This document shows, one piece after another, positions 55,641-64,000 of a DNA stretch of 64,000 nt (position 1 is its first letter; every line of letters begins with the position of its first letter). Position numbers and translations under genes: made by a program. The DNA is from Acanthosepion pharaonis (taxonomy: Eukaryota; Mollusca; Cephalopoda; Sepiida; Sepiidae). The notes beneath the pieces are model-generated. The model ran no database searches and was not told where the DNA came from. It saw nothing but the letters and a program-made list of their open reading frames with translations. Location: NCBI GenBank assembly GCA_903632075.3, contig CAHIKZ030005642.1, positions 1,574,501-1,638,500 of the forward strand, read 5' to 3'.

Positions 55641-55979
55641 TAATAATATATCATGTTCAACAGTTAATGGGTGATAATATTATCACATGTCAGGTAAATA
55701 TTATGGCATTGTGATTACCAATATATTGGGCGAGTTATGGAGGAAAGGTTTATCTCCCTATTTACATTACTCCCCTCCCATTATGGACATTATTATAACT
55801 ATGATATAATAACACCACACTTCACAGATGAAACAGAAAGGCTGAAAGAAACAGGAATGGTGAACACGCTTTATTCTCAGATACATTTTTCTACTACTAA
55901 GGCATACACAAAACTATATATACATATTTACACATGTCCCATACAGAGAAAAATATAACATATATCAAGATGGCAAACA

Positions 55980-56400
55980 GAGTAAAAGGAGAACCAAAAC
56001 ATTGGGTCTTACATTTAATATAATATGGAGATTCTTCTGTGTTTCTGGAGAAGCCATGTTTAAGACTCCAGATTCAAGTGGGTCGGATTCATCTACTATA
56101 TCCCAAGCGAGGACATATTCCATAAACTGGAAATGACAAGTTTTGGGTTTTCCAAAATTAAAGACTGCTATCCAGACATTTCTCTATTTATGGAAGATAT
56201 ATTCCCAAAGGTAAACAGTGCCATGTGCTTGTAAACTGTTGTGAGAGGCAGATTTAGCCTCAGCCCAAGCCAAAAAATGACTGCTTTGTTTGGCTACTGT
56301 AAACTGAAATAAATGAGTGATCACTTTTGTCATTGTATGAAGTAATGTCACTAAATAATAGGAGTAGATAGCTTTCCCTATCATCTGGTTTGCACTCTTC
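55980..56400 (-). other. unexplained open stretch on minus strand
   Basis: Minus-strand reading is open for about 130 codons with a single stop (ITHLFQFTVAKQSSHFLAWA ... KTCHFQFMEYVLAWDIVDES). The DNA is less AT-rich than its flanks. I do not recognise the protein. It could be an old transposon gene or an exon remnant. Confidence 0.2.
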
Positions 56401-56573
56401 CCATGTCTTTTGAACAGGAGTAGAGGTTTATCCCATGTTTTCTGTTTAGGATTGGGTTTTCAATTCCTTCTAAAGTCTTTTTCATTCTCTTTTAATCTCA
56501 ATAATCTCCCCCTTGTGCTTTTGTGGCATTATCACCTTGCTTGGGGTGAATTGATTAAAAAAAATAAAGTGGC

Positions 56574-56695
56574 TGTTACCTGACCACATGACTTATCTCA
56601 ACCAAAGGGAGATAACACCAGTTCCTATACAATCACCAAAGTTAAGCAATGTCAAGCCTGATAAGTACCAAGGTGGATGACAGGTGTGTAAGTTT
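56574..56695 (+). mobile_element. 5S rRNA-derived sequence (5S pseudogene or SINE3 head)
   Basis: ATCACCAAAGTTAAGCAATG (56631-56650), then TCAAGCC, TAAGTACC and GGTGGATGAC follow the order and spacing of 5S rRNA, covering the A box, intermediate element and C box. The 5' part (CCTGACCACATGACTTATCT) is diverged. The downstream 150 bp contains CTCAAATACCTTTGGGAAAG, which recurs diverged at 47845-47870, suggesting a shared SINE body. Confidence 0.6.
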
Positions 56696-57661
56696 GAACA
56701 TGTGGGTGGTGTAATGGATAATGTTTATCAGAGTACCAATTTCATTTGGGTTTGTTATATTCATTTATGCTCAAATACCTTTGGGAAAGATATGAATGCA
56801 CCTATTCTCCTTCCCCCAGTTATGGGTTAATTAGTAAGATCTGTATCACTAAATCATTATTATCTCAATCATTCCCTTGCCACCACCCCCCACCAAATTC
56901 TTACAATCTAAAAATATTTTTTGGCTTGAAATAACCTGAAAAGTGTTGATAATCCATGGAAAATGAATCAATCAATAAGAAAAAGTAGTACACATTTATT
57001 AATGATGTCAGCACAATTTTAAACTTTATATTTGTAAATAAAAAGAAAGCATAGATAACTATGACAAATCAGAGACTCATTTGGCACTGTAATTATATTA
57101 TGAACAGGACCACAGGATCCCCTTCTAAAATGATAAAAAAAAAAATCAATATTTTTTTATTATTCTGAAAAATGTTTTAGCTTAAGGAAGATCTATCTTT
57201 GCTATTCTTTACGCACAAACTCAGTAGTGCCATTCTTAGTGCTGTAATATTTCTTATATCATGTGACAGCAATAAATAAATTGCTTCACATTTCATTTGC
57301 TACCATCTGCTCTTAGTGTTTCTTTTGTTCATGCCTGCTGAGATTCATCTCTCCAAGAAAATTATCTGAAATCAAAGAATGACAATTACAAGATTAGAAC
57401 AGAACGATGCCTTTGTTTTGATTGTGAACATCAAAGAATGAAAATCACATGATTGTAATTCCTTCTCACAGAGTTAATGTCCAAGAAAAGTATAAGAAGA
57501 AAAGCAATAATGGTAATAACTCGTACCAATGCTGAAATCAATTCCAAAAGCAGACAGCTGTTAGATGAATGCCTGGAGTTTGATTGCAGAGAAAGACAGA
57601 ATCACACACAAACTCCATACTGACTCACTTTTTTCTCTCTATCTCTCTCTCTCATACATAC

Positions 57662-57671
<10 letters not shown>

Positions 57672-57725
<54 letters not shown>
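57672..57725. repeat. (TA)n microsatellite
   Basis: About 27 TA units after (CATA)n. Confidence 0.95.
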
Positions 57726-57729
<4 letters not shown>

Positions 57730-57756
57730 ATTTCTCAGAGTTAACCTGTAGAAAAA

Positions 57757-57897
57757 GACAATATTTATAAATATAAATGACAATAGGAAAACTGTAGTTA
57801 TTGCTGATGCATTTTGTCCAATATGGACTTTCCGTATTGGATGAAACGCGTCAGCAATAACTATTGTTTTCCTATTGTCATTTATATTTATAAATAT
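57757..57897 (+). repeat. foldback with hammerhead-like core
   Basis: About 55-bp arms (AATGACAATAGGAAAAC and inverse) enclose CTGATGC (57804-57810), a 7-bp stem TCCAATA/TATTGGA, TGAAACGCGTC and the closing CAATAA. The order is that of a hammerhead, but A9 is C and extra bases precede helix II, so activity is unlikely. Confidence 0.6.
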
Positions 57898-57917
57898 ATA
57901 TATGTATGTATGTATAT

Positions 57918-58423
57918 ATGCACATTTCATTGAAAACGACAGACAAGGTGCTTTTATTTAGTTTTTTATACAATTTCGCATGTGATCCAATTATTTTTTT
58001 TTCTTTTCAGATGATAAATTATATAAAAACTGTCCGAATGTTCTTTTTATCCGAGTGCTTTCGGCTATACATTTAGCCATTTTCAAGGATTAAATATTTT
58101 AACTGTTAAATAAAAAATAGTTTGTTGTATGTATGTTTTATAAAATGTTTTCATTTTTCAAAACGTGGTCAAGATATTATGTCCATGTTCAAAATTAATA
58201 TTATTAAGTGTTGGTTTGCTTGTTTTTATTAATAAGGCTTCCATTATTTTTAGCCATTTTTTGCATGTAGATGACAATAATATATTATATATATAATTAT
58301 ATATCTAATAATATGACAGGATGATAATATAATAGCATCATCTACATGCAAAAAAAGGCTAAAAATAATGGAAGCGTTATTAAGCACCTTGTCTGTTGTT
58401 TTCAATGAAATGTGCATGAAAGA
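57918..58423. repeat. nested inverted repeats around a PLE-like terminus
   Basis: Outer arms CACATTTCATTGAAAAC... (57919-57958) and 58384-58423. Inner arms AAGGCTTCCATTATTTTTAG (58213-58265) and 58335-58383. Between the outer and inner arms, the minus strand carries a degenerate hammerhead-like string (58049-58090): ATCC, TTGAAAA, GGCT/AGCC, GAAA, CTC, GGAT. Confidence 0.65.
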
Positions 58424-58445
58424 AGGATTGCTGCCTAAGTATGCA

Positions 58446-58448
<3 letters not shown>

Positions 58449-58490
<42 letters not shown>
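58449..58490. repeat. (TA)n microsatellite
   Basis: About 20 TA units, 27 bp left of the best hammerhead motif. Confidence 0.95.
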
Positions 58491-58491
<1 letters not shown>

Positions 58492-58515
58492 GAACAACAG
58501 ACACTTTAAGGTACC

Positions 58516-58573
58516 ATTACAATAATTTATTTCACCAAAATCCTTTTTAAAGGATATTGGATCATCAGGTAAC
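58516..58573 (-). ncRNA. hammerhead ribozyme with complete core
   Basis: Minus strand: helix I GTTAC (58573-58569); core CTGATGA (58568-58562); helix II of eight pairs with two T-T mismatches around an eight-base loop (58561-58534); GAAA (58533-58530); helix III of three pairs (ATA/TAT) with a 3-base loop; cleavage triplet ATT ending at 58521; helix I GTAAT (58520-58516). Every invariant core base is present. The very short helix III matches hammerheads known from Penelope-like elements. No endonuclease ORF is adjacent, so this is a terminal fragment. Confidence 0.65.
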
Positions 58574-58916
58574 ACTTCCAACAATGAAAAAAAAAAAAAA
58601 AATTATATATATATATATATATATATAGTTGTGAATACACATAATATCTCCGATGTCAATACCATGACTTTGAGTTTTATGCAATTACACAATCATGAGG
58701 TGCTGAATACAAACTGATTGTTAAGCGTTGTGAAATTCACATTCTCTTGGAGTTGATTTAAAATTTTGCATTACTTAATGGTCAGTGAGTATTTAGCACT
58801 TTTATTAGTGTAACTGCATGAAACTTCAAGCTGTGCTATTGATGTAGGTTATTATGCATATTTACTAATATATACTTAATAAAGCTAGTAAGTATATATT
58901 AATAAATATGCATATT

Positions 58917-58980
58917 ATCCCTCACCAATAGCATGACTCAGAGTTTCATGCACAGCACAATCTTCAGGTAATGAAGACTA
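58917..58980 (-). ncRNA. hammerhead-like motif, helix I not paired
   Basis: Minus strand: CTGAAGA (58967-58961), TTGTGCTGTGCAT able to pair as TGTGC/GTGCA, GAAA (58947-58944), ACTC-T-GAGT helix III and cleavage triplet GTC ending at 58935. Helix I strands do not match. A more damaged relative lies at 58655-58700 on the same strand. Confidence 0.35.
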
Positions 58981-59181
58981 TCACCTGATTTAAATTTTAA
59001 TAAAATATCTGGTTAAATCAATGCTGATACAGTTCATATATTATACAGAGGTTATGGTTTTATTTTAAAAAATTTGTTGCATTTAAAATAGACAGGATTT
59101 TTATTTTATATATATAAAATGAAAGGAGATAAATATTTTATTTTATATTTAAAATAAACATTGATTATTGGTATTTATTAA

Positions 59182-59206
59182 AATATATATATATATATAT
59201 ATATAT
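59182..59206. repeat. (TA)n microsatellite
   Basis: About 12 TA units. Confidence 0.9.
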
Positions 59207-59790
59207 TAATATAGACAGACCAAAAGCTATATGAAAAAAAAAAATTTAATTTATTTTATATTAAACATAAACACTGTTGTTATTTTTTTTTAATTTTGTA
59301 AAAAAAAATTTATAAAAATAAACAGACCTTGAGTCCATAAAAAAAAAAAAGAAAATGGGAAAGGTCATAATTTACATTAAAAGTTAATCTAGATCAACGC
59401 ATTTCAACAGATATTTATTTTTCTGCCTACATGTAACCATCATTTCTCTTGTTTAATAAGTTAGGGTTATTTAAGTGTTTTAAGATAACTAATTTTTCTA
59501 CAAGACATAAATTACATTTATAGCCTTTCCCCTTGTAAGATTTTTTTTTTTTTTTTTGCTACAGTATCCCATGTAAAAATGACGAGTCTATTTCCACCAT
59601 TCTTTAATTGCCAGAAATGTTTGGAGAGATCAGTACAGTTTATGTATCTTACATCAGTCATTGGATAGTGATAGAAACAAAAGATGTAGTAGAGTGGGGG
59701 GAGTCCTATATATATAGAGAGAGAGAGAAAGAGAGAAACAGAGAGATGACCCCATGCACTCTACTACATCTCAATGAATATAAAGTAGTA

Positions 59791-60066
59791 CAGCAATCTC
59801 TCGATTAATATGTTTTCAATTAATGTGCTAAAATTTTATATAACAAAATTTGATTAGTGCATGCATAATACTTGATTAGTGCAGTAAACATTCTTCAGTT
59901 TACCATATTAATTGAAAATTGATTTTTTATAGGTAACGATTAATTAAAAATTTTCTAAAATTTAACAATGAAAAATCATAACTATTTTGTTTGTCAATTT
60001 TGTTTATATTCAATTAATGCATATCTTTTAACTTACACATTAGCTGCACTAATTGAGGGATTCCTG
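59791..60066. mobile_element. second pogo/Tigger-type MITE family
   Basis: 276 bp, TA-flanked (59789-59790 and 60067-60068). Left end CAGCAATCTCTCGATTAATA and right end ATTGAGGGATTCCTG are imperfect inverted repeats. Internal ATTAATGTGC-like motifs recur in both orientations. Ends starting CAG with TA duplication suggest pogo/Tigger. Lies 480 bp before the sideroflexin exon. Confidence 0.7.
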
Positions 60067-60544
60067 TAGTGACAGATTTTATAGTAACCTAATTATGTAC
60101 AACAATGGATAAGTGAATATGTGAACAATTCAACCAGAAAAATTGAAAATAAAAATAATGTATCTAAATACAAATTAGAGACATGTCATAATAGATCATC
60201 TTAAATAAATCAATGTTTTGTGGCAATTTTTAACATCAACTTGAGATTTTACTTGTCAAAAAGATAAATAATTTTAACACATTCAACATGGATAACAAAA
60301 TGAATTTTATATGGTGTTTTTTCTAGACTTAGCATGAGCAAAACAAAATCATGGATTTGGTTAAAAAAAAATACAGATTAATGGCAAAATCCATGAAAAT
60401 CTTTCATCATTTAAGAGTCAGTTGTGCTTAGTTTAATTTGTAATGTATATAAATGTAAGTAGAAGGAAAATAATTGCTGATTTGGAAGAAAAGAATGCAA
60501 AGAATAGATTTTATTTTAACAGACTTGTATTTTTTGTTTTGCAG

Positions 60545-60707
60545 AACATAAGAACATGTCTGAACGTATTGATTTGGACCAGCCTCGGTGGGATCCGAGG
60601 ACCTTCTATGGTAGACTTCGTTATTTTGCCTGGGTTACTGACCCGAGGACATGTCTAACCCCCACTTCCAAACTTTATGAAGCCAAGGATCTTGTGGAAA
60701 AATACAG
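60545..60707 (+). CDS. SFXN2: sideroflexin, first coding exon
   Basis: Sideroflexins are multi-pass proteins of the mitochondrial inner membrane; SFXN1/3 carry serine and SFXN2 is linked to iron/haem balance. Coding starts at ATG 60556 and runs 50 codons plus two bases to a GTAAGT donor at 60708. An acceptor (TTTTTGTTTTGCAG) ends at 60544, so 11 bases of 5' UTR are in this exon and a non-coding exon should lie upstream. Residues 10-31 read PRWDPRTFYGRLRYFAWVTDPR, matching the family's conserved PRWD-x-x-TF-x-GR and TDPR motifs. The paralog is judged from exon 2. No promoter can be assigned here. Confidence 0.9.
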
Positions 60708-61093
60708 GTAAGTAAATTTGGCCTTCTTGGTTTGTTTTTCTTATGTTTTAAATAATTTACAATTTTATCTAAATTATTTACTTGAAAACTATATAATCCC
60801 ATATATGAACGTTAGCTGAAAATATTTTTTCCCTGCTGCTAGAAAAAAAAATTTGTTTGTTATGTAGAAAATGACTAAAGTAGCAGAGCAGTCATAATGT
60901 CAGTGGGTATCAATAAGGTTTGCTAAAATCTTGTCAACATAAACCAGGTTCAAATGCAGTTAGTGTTAAAATACAACTTTGTTTCTTGTTTCACTTTTCT
61001 TCTCCCAATTTAAAACATCACAATGCAATCTCATATTGCATTTAGTGTAAAATGATTAAAACTAGATGTGAAATAATGGTAAAGTCAGTGGGC

Positions 61094-61420
61094 TTAATAA
61101 GAAAAGACAAAAATTTGTATAGATAATGTTTGAATGCAGTTGGTTAATATAGCTTGTTTTGTTTTTTTAATTGAATTTACTCCATGCAAAGCAGTAAAGC
61201 CACTAAAACATGCGGGGTTACTGAGTGTGAAAGAATAGAAAACAGAAATCTTAATAAGGAGTAAGAACAATAAAAGAGTAATCAAGATGACAGTAGATAA
61301 TGATTGAACATCAAAGTTAAGTGGAAAGCCATTTCAACTGTAAAATTGTGAAACCTTGCCACTAATCTAGTACTGCACTTAAATTCATAAAGTCTATATA
61401 CCGTCAAGAAAAGTTTTAAT
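61094..61420 (-). mobile_element. LINE 3' end in sideroflexin intron, copy 1
   Basis: Shares GCAGTAAAGCCACTAAAACA and a TTTTTTTAATTGAATTTACTC 3' end (minus-strand poly-A) with the LINE tails at 46672 and 61675. Mostly 3' UTR, little coding left. Confidence 0.6.
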
Positions 61421-61672
61421 GTGAATGCAGACTAATGCAGACAGAATTTGAACTCTTTTCAACCGATTCCATTTTCTGGGCAGTTAACCAATCAATACAA
61501 TAAAATAATATTACAATACTTCCAAAACAATGTTTATATGCACATGTCTGTGCACAGACACATAGTGAACTTAAAGCCTAATGCTGCACCCATATTGTCA
61601 TAAGCAAATTTTCTCTTATAATAGAAAGATCATTTTGTATCCTTTGATGCAGAACAGCAGGGAGCTAAATGT

Positions 61673-62135
61673 ATTTTTTTTAATTGAATTTACCCCAAGC
61701 AAGGCAATAAAGCCACTAAGACACAAGGGGTTTCTAGGTGTGAAAAAGTAGAAAACAGAAACATAATGAAGGACTGAGAACAATAGAAGAGTAATCAGGA
61801 AAACAAGTAGATAATGATTGACATTGCATTTAAATTTTTTGAAAATCAGAGTCAACTGGAAAGAATGGAGCCAGAAGGTTGTTCCACAAGTGAGAAATGC
61901 AAGAAAAGTAACTGTTACCATACAATTTATGGTTACATCTAACCAATTCAACTATAAATCAATGAGACCTAATTGCTAATCTAGTACGGCCCTTAAATTC
62001 ATAAAGGCCAGATAGCATAGCAAAGAGCTCAACTGAACAATTACCATGAAAGTATTTATAGAAAAGGCAAAGAGAAGTAACTTTACAGTGCTGAGAAATT
62101 GACTGAAGCTCAGATGCCAGGTCAAAACCAATAAT
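61673..62135 (-). mobile_element. LINE 3' end in sideroflexin intron, copy 2
   Basis: Longer copy of the same LINE. The plus strand shows GCAATAAAGCCACTAAGACA and GGTTGTTCCACAAGTGAGAA, equivalent to 46885-46905. Minus-strand coding similarity to the TSHLWN block is present but shifted. It lies opposite in strand to the gene. Confidence 0.7.
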
Positions 62136-62387
62136 ATTGCTGAGTTTTGAGTTTGTTTTGTCTGTAACTTTTTACTTGTCCTGACTCCACATAATCTAAA
62201 TTAAAGACCAAATGTCATAACATTTAAAGACATTGCAAGAAAAAAAAATAACAGAGATGAAGATAATTATTATCTTCAGACAACTTAAAGTAATATTATG
62301 AGCCCTGTCCTGTCCGTAAAGAAGTAAACATCTTTTTTTACATTATTTACATTGTTTGGACTGTTGTCTCCATCTTTATTGTCACGT

Positions 62388-62434
62388 TCACATTGTTTCG
62401 ACCATTGTACACCATGGCCTTCTTCAGGTGATAT
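62388..62434 (-). ncRNA. degenerate hammerhead-like motif
   Basis: Minus strand: TCAC, CTGAAGA (62427-62421), six-pair helix II GGCCAT/ATGGTC, GAAA (62399-62396), then CAAT and GTGA closing helix I. The cleavage triplet is disrupted. It belongs to the same repeat as 13030-13080, where the stem is lost. Confidence 0.4.
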
Positions 62435-62524
62435 TTGTTGGAATTTCAGTCAGACTGATCCCTTTATTTAGTCCATACGGTAGATTGTCCTAATTCTTTG
62501 TACCAAAAGGCACTATATAAAAGA

Positions 62525-62552
62525 ACTATATATATATATATATATATATATT
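62525..62552. repeat. (TA)n microsatellite
   Basis: About 13 TA units, within 35 bp of the hammerhead-like motif at 62581-62626. Confidence 0.9.
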
Positions 62553-62580
62553 TATAAAAGTGAACATAGAAGTCAACACT

Positions 62581-62626
62581 CAGAGGCGACAGTCTGTTTC
62601 ATGCTATATGTAATCGTCAGGCCACT
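62581..62626 (-). ncRNA. hammerhead-like motif with intact core, weak helix II
   Basis: Minus strand: GGC, CTGACGA (62620-62614), 13 bases that pair poorly, GAAA (62600-62597), helix III ACAG/CTGT around one base, GTC cleavage triplet ending at 62588, and GCC closing helix I. Core bases are all present; helix I is only 3 pairs plus partial extension. Confidence 0.35.
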
Positions 62627-62627
62627 A

Positions 62628-62628
<1 letters not shown>

Positions 62629-62697
<69 letters not shown>
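62629..62697. repeat. (TA)n(GA)n microsatellite
   Basis: About 26 TA units then six GA units, immediately right of a hammerhead-like motif. Confidence 0.95.
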
Positions 62698-62698
<1 letters not shown>

Positions 62699-63105
62699 TG
62701 TAATTTTTCCTTTAGGAGACCCTTTCAGCCAACACTTTATCAAAAGGTGAACATTGGCAAATAGAACAAAATAATCCATGGAACACTTACAAATAGCGAA
62801 TGAGGAGGGGAAATTGGAACACAATTAAAATAGATTTTAATTGTAAATAAATTGATGATAGGGGGAATATGAGTAAAATTTTTCTATTTTATAGTCTTTT
62901 TGGAACCTTTTATGTTTTTTATTTTAATAGTCAATTTATTTACAATTAAAATCCATTTTAATTGTGTTCCAATTTTCCCTCCTTATTCACTATTTCTGCA
63001 TGTGTGTCTACGATTATTTTGTTCTATTCACCAACGTTTACCATTTTATAATTTGTTCGCTGAAAAGGTCTCCTAAAGGTAAAATGACGTCCTCTCTATT
63101 TTAGT
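62698..63105. repeat. long foldback in sideroflexin intron
   Basis: Left arm 62698-62860 and right arm 62928-63105 are inverted copies. Shared strings include CCTTTAGGAGACC, GAACAAAATAATC and AATTGGAACACAATTAAAAT. The spacer is about 70 bp. Arms of about 165 bp with moderate divergence. Probably two inverted terminal fragments of a PLE-like element. Confidence 0.75.
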
Positions 63106-63137
63106 CGGTTTTCCTGTTTTGGGTTCAAGTCTTTATT

Positions 63138-63138
<1 letters not shown>

Positions 63139-63195
<57 letters not shown>
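63139..63195. repeat. (TG)n(TA)n microsatellite
   Basis: TG run followed by about 22 TA units. Confidence 0.95.
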
Positions 63196-63198
<3 letters not shown>

Positions 63199-63219
63199 AT
63201 TATGTTATTTATATGTGAA

Positions 63220-63520
63220 ATATTGATTGTCCTCATTTTTATTGTTATTATCACATTATATCTGCTGTGCTCTTCAGCCTTCATCAGACGCTTGTCAATC
63301 TGGGTAACCTTCAGAGAATTTCAAACTGAACACTTTATTTAATCTATGGGGGTAAACTGTTCTCACCCTACAGACCATCTCTAGGGATATCTCATCTTGT
63401 CTATTTTAGTACTGCTCAGTTTTTGCACACCCTATTTCCACTGAGTCCTTAGACTTCACTGCCCAGTCCAAAGATTGGACTCACAATTAGTGTTTCACCG
63501 AATTCATGAACCAATTCATG
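63220..63520 (-). mobile_element. PLE-end plus SINE remnant
   Basis: Left part resembles the 62340-62430 repeat, with CTGATGA (63285-63279, minus) but no usable helix II. From 63330 the ACTTTATTTAATCTATGGGG and GGTAAACTGTTCT strings match the body of the SINEs at 13190 and 53620. GAGTCCAATCTTTGGACTGG (minus) may be the decayed tRNA-like part. Confidence 0.4.
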
Positions 63521-63686
63521 TCCCATGAGCATACTGAACCATTGTGACAACAACAACAACAATAAGAACAATAGTCCACATGTGAATAATATAAACTCCT
63601 TCTCCCAGAAATTCCGGCAGATATTATGTTGTGTGTGTGTCTGTTTTTTTTTTGTTTTTGTTATTATTATTATTATTATTATTCAG

Positions 63687-63857
63687 GAGAAAACAAGAGC
63701 CTGCTGGAATCACCCATGAACAAATCCGAAATGCCCAGCAGCTGACCCTGTCTGCTTTCCATCCTGATTCTGGAGATCTGCAAAATTTTATTGGTCGCAT
63801 GTCTTTCCAAGTTCCTGGAGGAATGTTACTCATTGGTTGTATGATCTCTTTCTACAA
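63687..63857 (+). CDS. SFXN2: sideroflexin, second coding exon
   Basis: 171 bp (57 codons), phase 2 at both ends. Acceptor TTATTATTATTCAG ends at 63686 and donor GTATGTCT begins at 63858, so the reading frame joins exon 1 without a shift. It contributes residues of about 51-107: EPAGITHEQI, the conserved SAFHPDSGDLQNF (family HPDTGE block) and GRMSFQVPGGMLLIGCMISF, the start of the first hydrophobic segment. The PGGM after RMSFQ favours SFXN2 over SFXN1/3, which usually lack it; full-length comparison would be needed to be sure. The remaining two thirds of a roughly 320-residue protein lie beyond the window. Confidence 0.92.
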
Positions 63858-64000
63858 GTATGTCTCTTGGATACATAACTTTTTTCCATTTCTTCTCTCT
63901 GTAACAAAAAAAAAAAAGAAAAGAACTTTGCAAACAGTCTTTTCAAAATTATGAATTATTGAAATTGATATCATTCGTTTATTCAGTTAGTGCATTTAGC

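Noticed and set aside
60443..60658. 71-codon ORF across sideroflexin exon 1
   Set aside because: Wrong frame relative to the conserved sideroflexin reading; it starts in the intron.
1..64000. Octopus origin
   Set aside because: The very common octopus SINE tail with GGGTCGAT-type sequence was not seen, so only a broad lophotrochozoan/mollusc suggestion is made.

Overview
This is an animal genome, and the window is almost entirely repeat-derived, AT-rich DNA. The only host gene I can support is the 5' part of a sideroflexin gene at the right edge. Its coding exons are 60556-60707 and 63687-63857, both on the + strand, and it continues past the window. The repeat content suggests a lophotrochozoan, probably a mollusc: tRNA-type SINEs, Penelope-like elements (PLEs) with GIY-YIG endonucleases, a Gypsy element of CsRn1 type, Mag/K02A2.6-type Gypsy remnants, hAT, mariner and pogo-like elements, and many (TA)n tracts. 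The species cannot be named from this sequence, and the usual octopus SINE signature is absent.

Layout. 1-4015: AT-rich, no gene. 4016-7110: a solo LTR (4-bp target duplication) touching a deleted retroelement on the - strand. 7.1-11.5 kb: mostly unexplained, with one orphan membrane ORF and a transposase remnant. 13-16 kb: a foldback repeat with a SINE in its loop, a LINE 3' end, a 32-bp minisatellite, and a Gypsy integrase split by an insertion. 16.4-22.0 kb: a degenerate Gypsy element (+), split by a solo LTR and by a pogo-type MITE. 22.0-26.9 kb: a second Gypsy element (-), split by a hAT element (itself containing a solo LTR), by an LTR-like block and by a third-generation solo LTR. 27.7-30.7 kb: a CsRn1-like Gypsy element that still carries LTR, primer site, gag remnant and a 547-codon pol ORF. 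30.7-32.5 kb: an internally deleted LTR element. 32.6-39.4 kb: quiet AT-rich DNA with MITEs, a SINE and a hAT fragment. 39.9-43.7 kb: Tc1-like, head-to-head Gypsy, MITE and mariner remnants. 43.8-60 kb: PLE fragments with hammerhead-like motifs, LINE tails, foldbacks and a 5S-derived SINE. 60.5-64 kb: sideroflexin exon 1, a repeat-filled 3-kb intron, and exon 2.

The most interesting signal is a set of hammerhead-ribozyme-like motifs on both strands between 43.8 and 62.7 kb. They mostly sit beside (TA)n tracts and near PLE endonuclease remnants. One (58516-58573, -) has a complete core with three helices. Also notable are a GC-rich structured repeat found twice with hairpins of different sequence, a minisatellite apparently grown from LINE reverse-transcriptase sequence, and a nested-insertion record that can be ordered from target-site duplications. 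Nearly all transposon proteins here are broken. All functional calls come from reading motifs by eye; no alignment or database search was run.
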